A DNA stretch of 64,000 bases from Flavobacteriia bacterium (GTDB lineage Bacteria; Bacteroidota; Bacteroidia; Flavobacteriales_D; Crocinitomicaceae), in contig JACPDW010000008.1 in the NCBI GenBank assembly GCA_016183815.1, positions 124,001-188,000 of the forward strand, written 5' to 3'. Position numbers and translations under genes: made by a program. A model generated the notes under the pieces. It worked only from the letters and a program-made list of their open reading frames with translations, did not search any database and was not told the origin of the DNA. Shown here piece by piece: positions 27,001 through 35,197 of this stretch. Position 1 is the stretch's first letter. Every line of letters starts with the position of its first letter.

Positions 27001-27853
27001 GCTTCCACCAAAATCATTTAGTGAAGAGGAAAGTAAAGGGTTTTTTACTTTTAAAATAAAAGCAAAAACAAATTTAGTTGATGGCACTCCTATTCAAAAT
27101 CAAACTGGAATTTATTTTGATTTGAATGAGGTTGTATTAACCAATTCAACCCTAAATACTTTAGTTGATCAAGCCATTCCTGAAGCAAATTTCACTTATA
27201 ATAACGATTGCTCAGCATTAAATACTTTATATGATTTTTATTTTACTGGAAGTGAAAATCCACTAAATAGCTATACTTGGAGTTTTGAAGATGGAAATCC
27301 TTTGCAATCTAATCTGAAAGACCCTTCTGGAATAATGTTTTCAAGTACTGGATATAAGGAAGTGTATTTAGAAGTAGATAAAGAAGGTTGCAAAGGATAT
27401 GCATTGGACACAATAGAGATTAAAAGCTATTATAACAATATTAAGAAAAAAGTACAAATTTGTCATAATGGAAAACTTATAGAGGTCAATGAAAATGCTT
27501 TAGCAGCACATTTAGCCCATGGCGATTGTGTAGGTGAATGTGAAGGATTAAATCTCAATAAATCAATCCAATTTGTAGAAAAAAATGAGAAAAACTTGAA
27601 CTCTATTGATTTCCTTATATACCCTAACCCTAGTACTGGTCTTATTAGTATCCAAGGTAATAAGCTACAAAGTATTGATTATCTTGAAGTGTTAAATTTG
27701 CAAGGTCAAGTTGTTTTTAATACAAAATTACATGTGGAAAATGTAAGTAAACAAATCGACTTAGACTTAAATTCTTTACATTCTGGAGTGTATCTCTTAC
27801 AGTTTGACACAAAAAAGGAAAAATTAATTTATAAGATTAATATACAAAAATAA
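24005..27853 (+). CDS. Giant FG-GAP/ASPIC T9SS surface protein, phase-variable and out of frame (OFF) here
   Basis: The 1282-residue frame opens only with a GTG at 24005 and lacks a signal peptide. The likely true start is the ATG at 23940 (MSKSIYLS...): adding one TATC unit, or removing two, would join it to this frame and give a normal signal peptide ending EVRA before Gln. Domains: seven calcium-binding FG-GAP/VCBS repeats with DYDNDGDLDL (residues ~25-380); an ASPIC/UnbV domain (~400-485, HFGLGD, FWPASG); an SdrD_B-like segment (~505-580, VYSDVNSNCVYD); a long middle region; a conserved-repeat domain (~925-1040, ELTYHIRFQNEGSGPAHDV); a PKD-like domain; and a T9SS tail (YPNPSTGLISI). It is expected on the cell surface or secreted. 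Two T9SS cargo genes follow within 8 bases. Confidence 0.88.
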   Translation: MRAQIFTKVTNSVLVQDSSNHHSTAWGDYDNDGDLDLYVSNWFSSVSNPFGLNFLYQNSCNNEFTKVRKIPTDLVTDFNNKYEVNWIDYDADGDLDLYFTNALYENNGNGTFSRVNKTITNLPDYTISNTGGTFNVRWGNAAWLDYDNDGKLDVYFGRKELYHNNGLGDYDIINSPSFSNMNRYLRGESMTVADANNDGLMDIFMCSARSQFGSNKYSMFYQNAGNGVFNENNSNGLTNHYSHSYGCTWGDIDNDLDLDVWLSINLGNYDKLLINDGTGNFTPNLTDPVANILNTNQAGASFADFDNDGDLDLVVPSFSNNFVYQNDGQGNFVRLINEVVETDVTPESYSASWSDYDNDGDLDLFIVTAFGDPNDLFYTNNIYQNNTSNSNWIKFDLDGVQSNRQAIGTRVYVKALINGTSKWQMREVNLNGTGGGESGGASGHVVHFGLGDATTIDSIKVFWPASGITQYFTNVASNQFLKIMENVNALSNVEVCRPDLPLLNPAIVEGRVYSDVNSNCVYDNGIDYPIANTAVYDSLNGHYAYTNDEGLYQIELPSGNFNLQVLFKNDLFQNSTCLLNGKYNIIANLGDLFTEKDFPLLPSLSPCSGNFDLNITSNGLVDGPCPDGIIMTSPCPLYPYEYCFQLTNNSTQAALPNGVLNIDFPTGFSIVDEQAIVPELYWNTNHAEIIVPTALAVGATFEVCITIMVDANFFSPYVTTASYGGIPLSGNLIVNGGFEGGDVGFSSDYTPDLVTTGSLHDRYAVGSNANYNSVHTGTANEGTNFLFADGSITSNTNVWCQAIAVNANTFYQFSGDFCNTLLQSNSNPNYPNLAVTINGIQSFNTGPIPQDPDIWLNDQSFVFCSDENQTIELCILDLNTLAVGNDFGIDDLSLIELEGNTAVFASLTQNDMCSCDPNDKLNTPVGCGPNGNIEKDQELTYHIRFQNEGSGPAHDVLLRDALDEDLDLSTLQILSSSHTISSVQIIPNNTLIVKFNGIELPPKSFSEEESKGFFTFKIKAKTNLVDGTPIQNQTGIYFDLNEVVLTNSTLNTLVDQAIPEANFTYNNDCSALNTLYDFYFTGSENPLNSYTWSFEDGNPLQSNLKDPSGIMFSSTGYKEVYLEVDKEGCKGYALDTIEIKSYYNNIKKKVQICHNGKLIEVNENALAAHLAHGDCVGECEGLNLNKSIQFVEKNEKNLNSIDFLIYPNPSTGLISIQGNKLQSIDYLEVLNLQGQVVFNTKLHVENVSKQIDLDLNSLHSGVYLLQFDTKKEKLIYKINIQK

Positions 27854-27856
27854 GCC

Positions 27857-28576
27857 ATGAAAAATTGTATTGTAACTATAATATTAGCGTACAGCTGTAT
27901 TATACAAAGTGTATTATTTTCTCAGGTTTTAGAAGCTAAAATAGCTTACCAAGTGTATGATGAAAACAGAGAATTTAAATACGAAGACAGTGTGATGGTG
28001 AAATTTTGTGGATTAAATAGCATAGACTATGAACTTTTTTATTCAAAAAGAGATTCAGCTGAAATTGTCGAATTAAATCCGGGTGATTCTTTGTTTATGT
28101 TTATTAATTACCCTCTTGGGACAAATTCCTATAAAGCTATCCATAGCACTTATTTTGATGAAGTTTTTTTTCAAGTACCAATATATAGTTCAAATGGTCA
28201 AGGAGTAATTCGTTTAGCTTTTGATACACTAACTGTATATGATACTTTGTTAGTTATTTTAAGTGATTCAGGACCAGTGTTAACAAATCCATATCATTGT
28301 TACTTTTTTAAAATACAGTTTAAAGAAAATGTGGCATTATTAGGAGAAAATAAAACTCAAAAATTAATGTTTTATCCAAACCCAAGTAGTGGTTTTGTAT
28401 ATCATAATTCAAAAAAGAAACTCAACTTTTTGTCATTAAAAAATGTCTTAGGGCAAACTCAGTTAATTAATGAAACTAATCCTTTAGATTTAAGTTTAAT
28501 TACAAATGGTACTTACTATTTATGGTATGAGTTGGAGGATAAATTGTATTGTGAAAAGATTGTTTTAATAAAATAA
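27857..28576 (+). CDS. T9SS cargo protein of unknown function
   Basis: The 239-residue protein starts with a signal peptide (CIVTIILAYSCIIQSVLFSQ) and ends with a T9SS type A sorting domain (about residues 165-239: LMFYPNPSSGFVYHN, NVLGQTQLI, ITNGTYYLWYE, KIVLIK). The ~140-residue middle is beta-rich (IAYQVYDENREFKYEDSV, DSLFMFINYP) and not recognised. It starts 3 bases after the giant FG-GAP gene and 6 bases before the next, so all three T9SS cargo genes share a transcript and might share a role at the cell surface. Confidence 0.8.
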   Translation: MKNCIVTIILAYSCIIQSVLFSQVLEAKIAYQVYDENREFKYEDSVMVKFCGLNSIDYELFYSKRDSAEIVELNPGDSLFMFINYPLGTNSYKAIHSTYFDEVFFQVPIYSSNGQGVIRLAFDTLTVYDTLLVILSDSGPVLTNPYHCYFFKIQFKENVALLGENKTQKLMFYPNPSSGFVYHNSKKKLNFLSLKNVLGQTQLINETNPLDLSLITNGTYYLWYELEDKLYCEKIVLIK

Positions 28577-28582
28577 AGGAAT

Positions 28583-30085
28583 ATGAAAAAGATTAAACAA
28601 ATTTGTTTCTTTATTTATGTTTGTACCTATTTACAAATGTTTTCTCAAATCCCAGTAGGTTTTAGTTTTGAATCCATCACAACACCTATTCGAGACAACG
28701 ACTCCCCTTATCCTTTTCTTAATCAATACGTTGCTTATTATAAAGCCAGCAACTACAACCCAATCACCTCACCTTTAGTATTTGTAAACCACGGTGTTGG
28801 TGGAACAGGTTTTGGTGCTTGTAATGACTTTAAAACCATAGCCGATAGAAGAGGAGCATTAGTGGTAGGGATTTATTTTGATTCTATTTCAGGGTCGTTG
28901 AGTCATCAAGGTGCTGAAACTTATCCCACGCCCATTGATACAAACTATAGTTGTGATATTAAATTACCCCCTACTAGTGTACTTAAAACCATTTACAGAA
29001 CTGTATTAGCCCACGAAAATCGAAGTGAAATTCCTACATATATGATTGGTTTTTCAGCTGGTGGGCAATTTGCCAATCGCTATAATGTTCATCGTCAGAT
29101 TTACCCCGATTCCATTCCCTTTCGGATGATAGTTTCAAGTAGTGCCTATGCCTATCTTTTCCCTACCGATACTCTGAATGGAGAACATCTTTATGGCTAT
29201 TTTGGATTTGGGGCTAGTCAAGATCAGTTTTTTCCATGTGATGAATATTCTTATCTTTTTAATAATCGATGTGAAACTCATATTGCAGAATATTACCAAT
29301 CTAATTATGGTATATTGATAGGCACTGCAGACAATGCCTTTTTAGCAGAATATGTACAAGGAGATAACCGATATGAAAGAGCCTATAATTTGTATCACTT
29401 TGGTTTAGAGGATGCACAGCAACAAGGTCTAGAATTCAATTGGCATTATGAAGAAATACCCGGTATTGGTCATGATACTTATGGTATGTACAATACTTTT
29501 AGAAATCCTGAGGATACTAGTTCAATTGCAGAGACACTTCTTTTTGATACACCTTACGTAGAACCAATTGAAAAAGCTCCTTATGCTAGTTTTAAAGTAG
29601 GTGAAAAGTTGGGTTCAAGCGTCTCATTTATTAATACTAGTAACATTTTTGCGAACAGTTATTATTGGGATTTTGGCGACGGACATATAAGTACTGAAGA
29701 AAACCCAACACATCTCTATACTGTTCCAGGCACTTTTACCGTTCAGCTTACTGTAACAAACAATGGAGCATGTAAAAACTGGATTTTTTTACTAAATGTT
29801 GTTGAAATAACACTTGAAGACATTGCTTCAAATTCTTTGTATGAGAATCAAGAGAACTTTTTAAAGATTTATCCAAATCCGTCAAATGGAATTTTTTTAA
29901 TAGAAAATCAAATTAATGAACCCTTTGAAATAAAAGTATATAATAGTTTTGGCCAAGAAGTTGAATGTATTGTGTCATATTTAACTAAAAATAAATTTCA
30001 AATTGAAATAAATCAAAAAGGAATTTTTTACTTAGAATATATCAATTTAAAAGGTAAATTGATTAAAAAACTGCTTAGTTTTTAA
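28583..30085 (+). CDS. Secreted alpha/beta-hydrolase with PKD domain and T9SS tail
   Basis: The 500-residue protein has a signal peptide (to FSQ, about residue 22). An alpha/beta-hydrolase domain spans about residues 25-330: oxyanion-side SPLVFVNHGVGGTGFG, nucleophile elbow GFSAGG and a late catalytic His in IPGIGHDTYG. This resembles secreted esterases of the PHB-depolymerase/tannase type. A PKD domain follows (about residues 340-410, YYWDFGDGHISTEENPTHLY), then a T9SS sorting domain (IYPNPSNGIFLIEN, QKGIFYLEYI). It should cleave an ester outside the cell; the substrate is unknown. It is the last gene of the three-gene T9SS cargo operon. Confidence 0.8.
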   Translation: MKKIKQICFFIYVCTYLQMFSQIPVGFSFESITTPIRDNDSPYPFLNQYVAYYKASNYNPITSPLVFVNHGVGGTGFGACNDFKTIADRRGALVVGIYFDSISGSLSHQGAETYPTPIDTNYSCDIKLPPTSVLKTIYRTVLAHENRSEIPTYMIGFSAGGQFANRYNVHRQIYPDSIPFRMIVSSSAYAYLFPTDTLNGEHLYGYFGFGASQDQFFPCDEYSYLFNNRCETHIAEYYQSNYGILIGTADNAFLAEYVQGDNRYERAYNLYHFGLEDAQQQGLEFNWHYEEIPGIGHDTYGMYNTFRNPEDTSSIAETLLFDTPYVEPIEKAPYASFKVGEKLGSSVSFINTSNIFANSYYWDFGDGHISTEENPTHLYTVPGTFTVQLTVTNNGACKNWIFLLNVVEITLEDIASNSLYENQENFLKIYPNPSNGIFLIENQINEPFEIKVYNSFGQEVECIVSYLTKNKFQIEINQKGIFYLEYINLKGKLIKKLLSF

Positions 30086-30279
30086 TTTTATGTTTCACTA
30101 GTGTGCAAGAAAAAAATAATGCTTTGCTTTCAAACTAAGCATAATTAGGGTTCAAATCAAATTTAAATAAATAGAACTTACTTCGAATATATATTCAATT
30201 AAAATTTTCTTCGTTGCTTAAAATTTTATTTTTGAAGTAGATCAAGTCGCATTTTATTTTAAAATGAAAGAAAGGAAAT

Positions 30280-30436
30280 GAAATATGGGCTCCATGAGAT
30301 AGCCGAAGCTTTTGTTAGTGAAACGTGAAAGCGTAGGATCATTGAAATGGACATATTTCAGGACTGAAATGAATGGAAAAATATATAGCGACGAGTTTTT
30401 TCTTTGCTTCTTTCTTTTTTGCGGAAAAAAAGAAAG
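30280..30436. repeat. Structured intergenic repeat element, related in style to 696-953
   Basis: This part of the 30086-30547 gap contains a strong hairpin, CTTTCTTTTTT (30410-30420) with AAAAAAGAAAG (30426-30436) around GCGGA, and weaker inverted repeats around TGAAAT/ATTTCA (30342-30378). The pyrimidine-rich strand next to CGAGTTTT and the loop TTGCGGA recall the minus strand of the element near 745-775 (CGAGTTTTCTTTTGTTAC, TTTTGCGGA). No gene is seen in 30086-30547; an 85-codon minus-strand frame here reads only the repeat. Confidence 0.45.
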
Positions 30437-30547
30437 AATATTTATCGGACAATAATGTTTTTGTTTGTAAAAACACATATTTTTTACACTGTCTTTATAA
30501 AATAGTATCAAGATTAAAAATTAAATTTTATTTTTATCGAAAAAAAT

Positions 30548-31225
30548 ATGAAAATTGCGGTTTTACTTTCAGGTTGTGGAGTTTATGACGGAGCTGAAAT
30601 TCAAGAAAGTGTGTTAAGTTTATTAGCTATTGAGGAAGAAGGTCATCAAGCTCAATGTTTTTCTTTAGATGAAAATCAATTTCATGTCGTCAATCATTTA
30701 AATGGGGAGGAAATGAATGAAAAAAGAAACATGTTAATTGAATCGGCACGTATCAGTAGAGGGAATTCATTAAATTTATCCAGTATCAATCTTGATGAAT
30801 GGGATGTCTTATTAATTCCTGGTGGCTTTGGTAGTGCTAAAAATTTTTCAGATTGGGCTTTTAATGGAACTCAAGCACAAATTCATCCATTAATCAAAAA
30901 AACTTTAGTGGGATTTTATGAATTAAAAAAACCGATTGTTGCATTGTGCGTTAGTCCAATATTATTGGCAAAAGCTTTTGAAAACACATCCAATCATTTG
31001 AATATTACTTTAGGAACTAATAGTGAAAACTCACCTTATGACATTCAATCTTTTCATCAAAGTGTTGAAAGTTTAGGATGTGTTGCTCATGAAAAAACAG
31101 TGAGAGAGGTGTTAGTTGATAAAGAAAATAAAATCATAACAGCTCCATGTTATATGATGGAAACAAGTATTCTAGAGATAAGAAAAGCCATATCCCTTGC
31201 AGTTAAAGAATTAAAAAATCTTTGA
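30548..31225 (+). CDS. elbB: ElbB-like DJ-1/PfpI family protein
   Basis: The 225-residue protein matches ElbB (isoprenoid biosynthesis glyoxalase-like) throughout: MKIAVLLSGCGVYDGAEIQE at the start, LLIPGGFGSAKNFSDWAF, and VALCVSPILLAKAF, with the Cys at the nucleophile elbow of the DJ-1/PfpI fold. E. coli ElbB has glyoxalase activity, and its link to isoprenoids is historical. The length is typical. It lies alone between the T9SS cargo operon and a convergent tRNA gene. Confidence 0.9.
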   Translation: MKIAVLLSGCGVYDGAEIQESVLSLLAIEEEGHQAQCFSLDENQFHVVNHLNGEEMNEKRNMLIESARISRGNSLNLSSINLDEWDVLLIPGGFGSAKNFSDWAFNGTQAQIHPLIKKTLVGFYELKKPIVALCVSPILLAKAFENTSNHLNITLGTNSENSPYDIQSFHQSVESLGCVAHEKTVREVLVDKENKIITAPCYMMETSILEIRKAISLAVKELKNL

Positions 31226-31237
31226 TTGAATAAAAAG

Positions 31238-31311
31238 TGACCTCGGAGGGAGTCTAACCCCCAACCGCTGGAGCCGAAATCCAGTGCTCTATACAATTGA
31301 GCTACGAGGCC
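31238..31311 (-). tRNA. tRNA-Arg (anticodon TCG), with unusual U19-A56
   Basis: On the minus strand, 74 bases fold into a cloverleaf: acceptor GGCCTCG/CGAGGTC (one G-U pair), D stem GCTC/GAGC with loop AATTGTATA, anticodon stem CTGGA/TCCAG with loop TTTCGGC (anticodon TCG), five-base variable loop and T stem GGGGG/CCCTC with loop TTAGACT. The usual G19 and C56 are replaced by U19 and A56, which keeps the tertiary pair complementary. CCA is not encoded. All stems are intact, so the gene is likely functional. Confidence 0.92.
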
Positions 31312-31398
31312 AATATTATTTAATGCAAATTTAGAAAGAAAAAGCAAACTTAATGTATTCTATAAAATAATGGTATTAATTTTACGTTTTTAAGTTTT

Positions 31399-33714
31399 AT
31401 GAAGTTTTTTTTATTTTTCTTTTCTTATTTAATTTTTTATACTCAAATTTTCTCTCAATTAGAAACAGGGTCGTGGAGAATGCACCTTACTCAAAGGGGG
31501 TTTGACATCGCAAGTAACGGGGTAGAAGTGATGATGATCGTAGATAATGGTCTAGTGGAATTTGATCTCAATTACAACGAAATTTCAGAATGGTCGAAAA
31601 CAAATGCCTTATCTGATATTAATCCAAGTTGTATTACTTATGATTCCTATTCTTCTTCATTTTTTGTGGGTTATAAAAATGGTAATATCGATAAAATAAA
31701 AAATGGAGTGGTGACAAATATTCCAGCTATTAAGCTCAGTTCAGTTGGTGGAGACAAAAAAATCAATTGTTTTTATTCTTATAATAAATTACTTTACGCA
31801 GGAACAGGATTTGGTGTCGTCGTAATCAATCCAGATAAAAATGAAGTGAAAGACACGTATTATCCAAATCAAGTTAACCAAGCAGTAAAAGATATTGTAG
31901 TGCTTGAAAATCAAATCATTGTATTGCAAAAAGATAAGGCGAAATCGGCAAACGTTAATCAGTTTAATTTAATCGATTATCAACAATGGTCGGATTACAA
32001 TTTGCTACCCGAATTAGGCACAGAACACGAATACAAAAATATTCTTTCTTGGAACAATCGATTGTATGTGTTAAAAAACAATGATGCTTATGCACAAGAT
32101 TCAGTATTTGAAATCACTAACAATGGACTGATCAATCAAATTAATTTAACTTTTGGTCTTGAAATAAACAGTATTCAGTTGATGAACGACAAAATGTATG
32201 TGAATATTACTTATGGAGGTGTTTTTGTTTTTAATCAAAATTTCGATTTAGTTGAAACAAAATACTTAAGTAATACTTACATTAACAAATCTACTATGGT
32301 TCAAGATAGATTGTTTTCTGCTGATGAAAATTTATCTATGCTTGAGTTTACTGATGGAAATGTATTTTTTCATACACATACTGCTTGTCCAAGAAATACT
32401 TTTTATTCTTTGACTGCTGGAAAGAAGAAAATGATAGTCTCAGGTGGTGCATACCTCGGCTCATCATTAAGTGCTTTTAATGGAGATGGATTTTACGTGT
32501 TTGAAGAGGAAAGATGGACGCATATTTATAGAGAAAATCAGAAATTATGGAAAAACAAACTCATCTTTGATGTGTTAAAAGTGGCTATAAATCCGAATAA
32601 TGAAAATCAAATGGCTGTTGGTTCCTATTGTGAATATCCATTGGCTTTAATAAATGATGGAAAAAATATCGATCAAATTTTTCACATGGACAGTAGCATT
32701 TTGGTTGAAGTAAATGTGAATAATGGAAAAGCATGTATTTCAGATTTATTATACGACGATAATGGAAATTTGTGGATTATTCATTCTTTTTCCAAAAGAC
32801 CACTTAAAGTACTTACATCAGATAATCAATGGATTGATTTTGATTTAGGGAATAACATCATCGATAAAATGGGAGGAGAGATACTCATTGATGACAATGG
32901 ATTAAAGTGGTTTACTATCCATCAAAAGGGAATAACTGTGTTTGATGATAAAGGGACGTTAGATGATGTCACTGATGATGAATACAAACAAATTAATGAC
33001 GGTGCAAATTCAGGTGCTTTGCCAAGTAATACTGTAACTTCTATTGTTATGGATAAAAATAATGAGTTATGGATTGGAACATCAGAAGGATTTGCTATTT
33101 TAAATAATACTTCAGGTATAATGGATGCACTACCTGGTGAATATAATGCAAACCGTATAAAGTTGGAATATGAGGGTAATGTAGAATTTTTATTAGGAAA
33201 TACCTATATCAATGACATTGAAGTAGATGGTGGGAATAGAAAATGGATTGCTACTGCAAATTCAGGATTATTTTTGTTAAGTCCTTCTGGAAATGAAATT
33301 TTAGCTTCTTACACAAATTCTAACAGTCCTTTAATTTCAAATACTATTTTAGATATTTGTTTCCAAGCTGAATCGGGAGAATTATTTATTGTAACTGATT
33401 TGGGATTAGTCTCGCTTAGAACTGATGCATCTGAAGGTAAATCTGATTTTAAAGAAGTAGCTATTTTTCCCAACCCTGTTTTACCTGATTTTGATGGGGT
33501 AATAACTGTTCAAGGAATGATGGAAAATTCTGATGTTAAATTTACAGATGCAGCAGGAAATTTAGTTTATCAAACTACCTCTATGGGTGGAACTGCTATT
33601 TGGAGCGGAAAAAATTGGAAAAATGAAAAAGTTGCTCCAGGTACTTATTTTGTTTGGATGTCTTCTAACACAGAGAAAGGTAGAAAAGTTGGAAAAGTAG
33701 TTATAATAAATTAA
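31399..33714 (+). CDS. porZ: Type IX secretion system protein PorZ
   Basis: PorZ is a surface component of the T9SS attachment complex that, in Porphyromonas gingivalis, delivers anionic LPS to cargo. The 771-residue protein has a signal peptide (to FSQ), the N-terminal signature LETGSWRMHLTQ, two seven-bladed propeller regions (blades such as LWIIHSFS, LWIGTSEGFAILNN, KWIATANSGLFLL) and a C-terminal domain with IFPNPVLPDF and YFVWMSS, itself a T9SS tail. The length matches known PorZ (about 770 residues). recO starts 6 bases later, so the two are co-transcribed. It processes or anchors the many T9SS cargo proteins encoded in this window. Confidence 0.9.
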   Translation: MKFFLFFFSYLIFYTQIFSQLETGSWRMHLTQRGFDIASNGVEVMMIVDNGLVEFDLNYNEISEWSKTNALSDINPSCITYDSYSSSFFVGYKNGNIDKIKNGVVTNIPAIKLSSVGGDKKINCFYSYNKLLYAGTGFGVVVINPDKNEVKDTYYPNQVNQAVKDIVVLENQIIVLQKDKAKSANVNQFNLIDYQQWSDYNLLPELGTEHEYKNILSWNNRLYVLKNNDAYAQDSVFEITNNGLINQINLTFGLEINSIQLMNDKMYVNITYGGVFVFNQNFDLVETKYLSNTYINKSTMVQDRLFSADENLSMLEFTDGNVFFHTHTACPRNTFYSLTAGKKKMIVSGGAYLGSSLSAFNGDGFYVFEEERWTHIYRENQKLWKNKLIFDVLKVAINPNNENQMAVGSYCEYPLALINDGKNIDQIFHMDSSILVEVNVNNGKACISDLLYDDNGNLWIIHSFSKRPLKVLTSDNQWIDFDLGNNIIDKMGGEILIDDNGLKWFTIHQKGITVFDDKGTLDDVTDDEYKQINDGANSGALPSNTVTSIVMDKNNELWIGTSEGFAILNNTSGIMDALPGEYNANRIKLEYEGNVEFLLGNTYINDIEVDGGNRKWIATANSGLFLLSPSGNEILASYTNSNSPLISNTILDICFQAESGELFIVTDLGLVSLRTDASEGKSDFKEVAIFPNPVLPDFDGVITVQGMMENSDVKFTDAAGNLVYQTTSMGGTAIWSGKNWKNEKVAPGTYFVWMSSNTEKGRKVGKVVIIN

Positions 33715-33720
33715 CGTCTT

Positions 33721-34368
33721 TTGTTAGTACAGGAAAAGGCCTTTTTATTATCGAGAATTCATCATTCCGACTCCAGTTTTATAATTAATTGTTTTACAGA
33801 AAATTACGGATATAAGACCTTCATTTTAAAAGGAGCAAAAAAAAAATATGCTGCTTATATTCAATCTATGTCACCAATTTTAATCACTTTTAGAACAAGT
33901 GAAAAAGACAATTTACAAGTGCTTTATCAGATTGATTTTTTTGCTTTACCTATTTCAATTCAGGATCAAATCAATAAAACGGGAATATTATTTTTTCAAA
34001 ACGAAATTCTAAAAAATGTACTTTTTGAAGGTCAGGTTGATAAAGAATTATTTGAATTTTTAGAACAAGAATACAATTGGTTATATCATGCAAATAATGT
34101 TAAAAATTATATGTTTTTTTGGTTGTTTGAATGTATTGCTAAAATTGGTTTTTCAGCTAATAATTACGTAGATTCATTTCAAGATTCTATTGAAAACAAA
34201 CTGTTTCATCAATTTAAAGAGTTGAGTAAAAAAGAAATTTTAGAAATTAAAATTTCATCTATTGAAAAAGAAAAACTTTTATCTGCAATACTACATTATT
34301 ATCAACTTAAAATTCCAAATTTTAAAAAAATCAATTCTATTTCGACTTTTAAAGAAATTTGGGAGTAG
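33721..34368 (+). CDS. recO: DNA repair protein RecO
   Basis: RecO loads RecA at gaps together with RecR. The 215-residue protein starts with TTG, 6 bases after porZ, and opens with the RecO_N fold (EKAFLLSRIHHSDSSFIINCFTENYG, then FILKGAKKKYAAYIQSMSPI). The remainder is the helical RecO_C region (FFLNEILKNVLFE-like, WLYHANNVKNYMFFWLF). No zinc-finger cysteines are present, as in other Bacteroidota RecO. It is slightly shorter than the usual ~240 residues. No in-frame ATG occurs between the porZ stop and the TTG. Confidence 0.85.
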   Translation: MLVQEKAFLLSRIHHSDSSFIINCFTENYGYKTFILKGAKKKYAAYIQSMSPILITFRTSEKDNLQVLYQIDFFALPISIQDQINKTGILFFQNEILKNVLFEGQVDKELFEFLEQEYNWLYHANNVKNYMFFWLFECIAKIGFSANNYVDSFQDSIENKLFHQFKELSKKEILEIKISSIEKEKLLSAILHYYQLKIPNFKKINSISTFKEIWE

Positions 34369-34388
34369 GGAAGAGGTATGAATAAGTT

Positions 34389-35117
34389 TTATTCACGTAA
34401 AACAACATGGAAACAACTTTGATTTTTTTCATAAGTTACAAAACATCTTTTTTGCAATTTGTATTGATACAAAACTTTTGCTAAAATATGTTTAAGATAA
34501 AAAACATCATAAGCACTTAACTCATTATTAAATGAATAACGAAGGTAATCAATATCGAAAGTTGTGCCGTGCAAATGAGAGCTGATACGAACAGAATTGT
34601 TGTTTTTTTTTCTTAATTTTTTAATGGACATTTTTGTCCTAAGTAATGAGCTTATATGAATAATTTTTCCTTTAAATTTGGTATTTTGTAATTGATATTG
34701 AAAAGATTTTGAAATGTCGTTTAATAATTTTAAAGTTTTTGGAGTTAAAAAGGAAAAACTATAATACAAAGTATCAATTGTAAATAACGGCGAGGAATTT
34801 ATGTGAACCAAACGATTATTTTCAACATACTTTTTTATTTCTTTGGAATGTTTTAATTCGTCTCCAAATTTTAATTTGTCAGAAGTTGATATATAATCTC
34901 GATAGTTATTATTCAAAAAACTTGCATAGTCTTTTTCAATATAACAGGATTTTGTAAAAGTGAAAAAGTAATTCGTTATTTTAATTTGTGGAAAAAATGA
35001 ACTTGCTTGAAGTTTAACGTATTCAGGGTGAGTATAATAGGAGCAAATTAATGCGAAAGAACTAAATACAAATGATAGAAAAAATAGTTTTATAACTTTT
35101 TTAATGTTTGACCACAT
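34389..35117 (-). CDS. DUF5715 family protein (peptidase M15-like fold)
   Basis: The 242-residue protein has one N-terminal hydrophobic segment (VIKLFFLSFVFSSFALICSYY), either a signal peptide or an anchor. The C-terminal ~110 residues carry the DUF5715 pattern: IHISSLLRTKMSIKKLRKKN, then SSHLHGTTFDIDY and the terminal CFHVVL. The spaced His/Asp residues resemble the zinc site of D-Ala-D-Ala carboxypeptidase-like M15 proteins, so an action on peptidoglycan is possible but unproven. It converges on recO; a 7-bp hairpin (34379-34395) lies at the junction. Confidence 0.75.
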   Translation of the reverse strand: MWSNIKKVIKLFFLSFVFSSFALICSYYTHPEYVKLQASSFFPQIKITNYFFTFTKSCYIEKDYASFLNNNYRDYISTSDKLKFGDELKHSKEIKKYVENNRLVHINSSPLFTIDTLYYSFSFLTPKTLKLLNDISKSFQYQLQNTKFKGKIIHISSLLRTKMSIKKLRKKNNNSVRISSHLHGTTFDIDYLRYSFNNELSAYDVFYLKHILAKVLYQYKLQKRCFVTYEKNQSCFHVVLRE

Positions 35118-35197
35118 TTTTATTAAAGATAGACCTTTTTAAACTTTTATTAAGAAGATTAAAACCAGTTTATATTTGAAAAAATTAAAAATAAATT

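Noticed and set aside
30254-30588. Two small overlapping frames on opposite strands before elbB
   Set aside because: Both overlap the hairpin element, consist of low-complexity residues and have no recognisable features.
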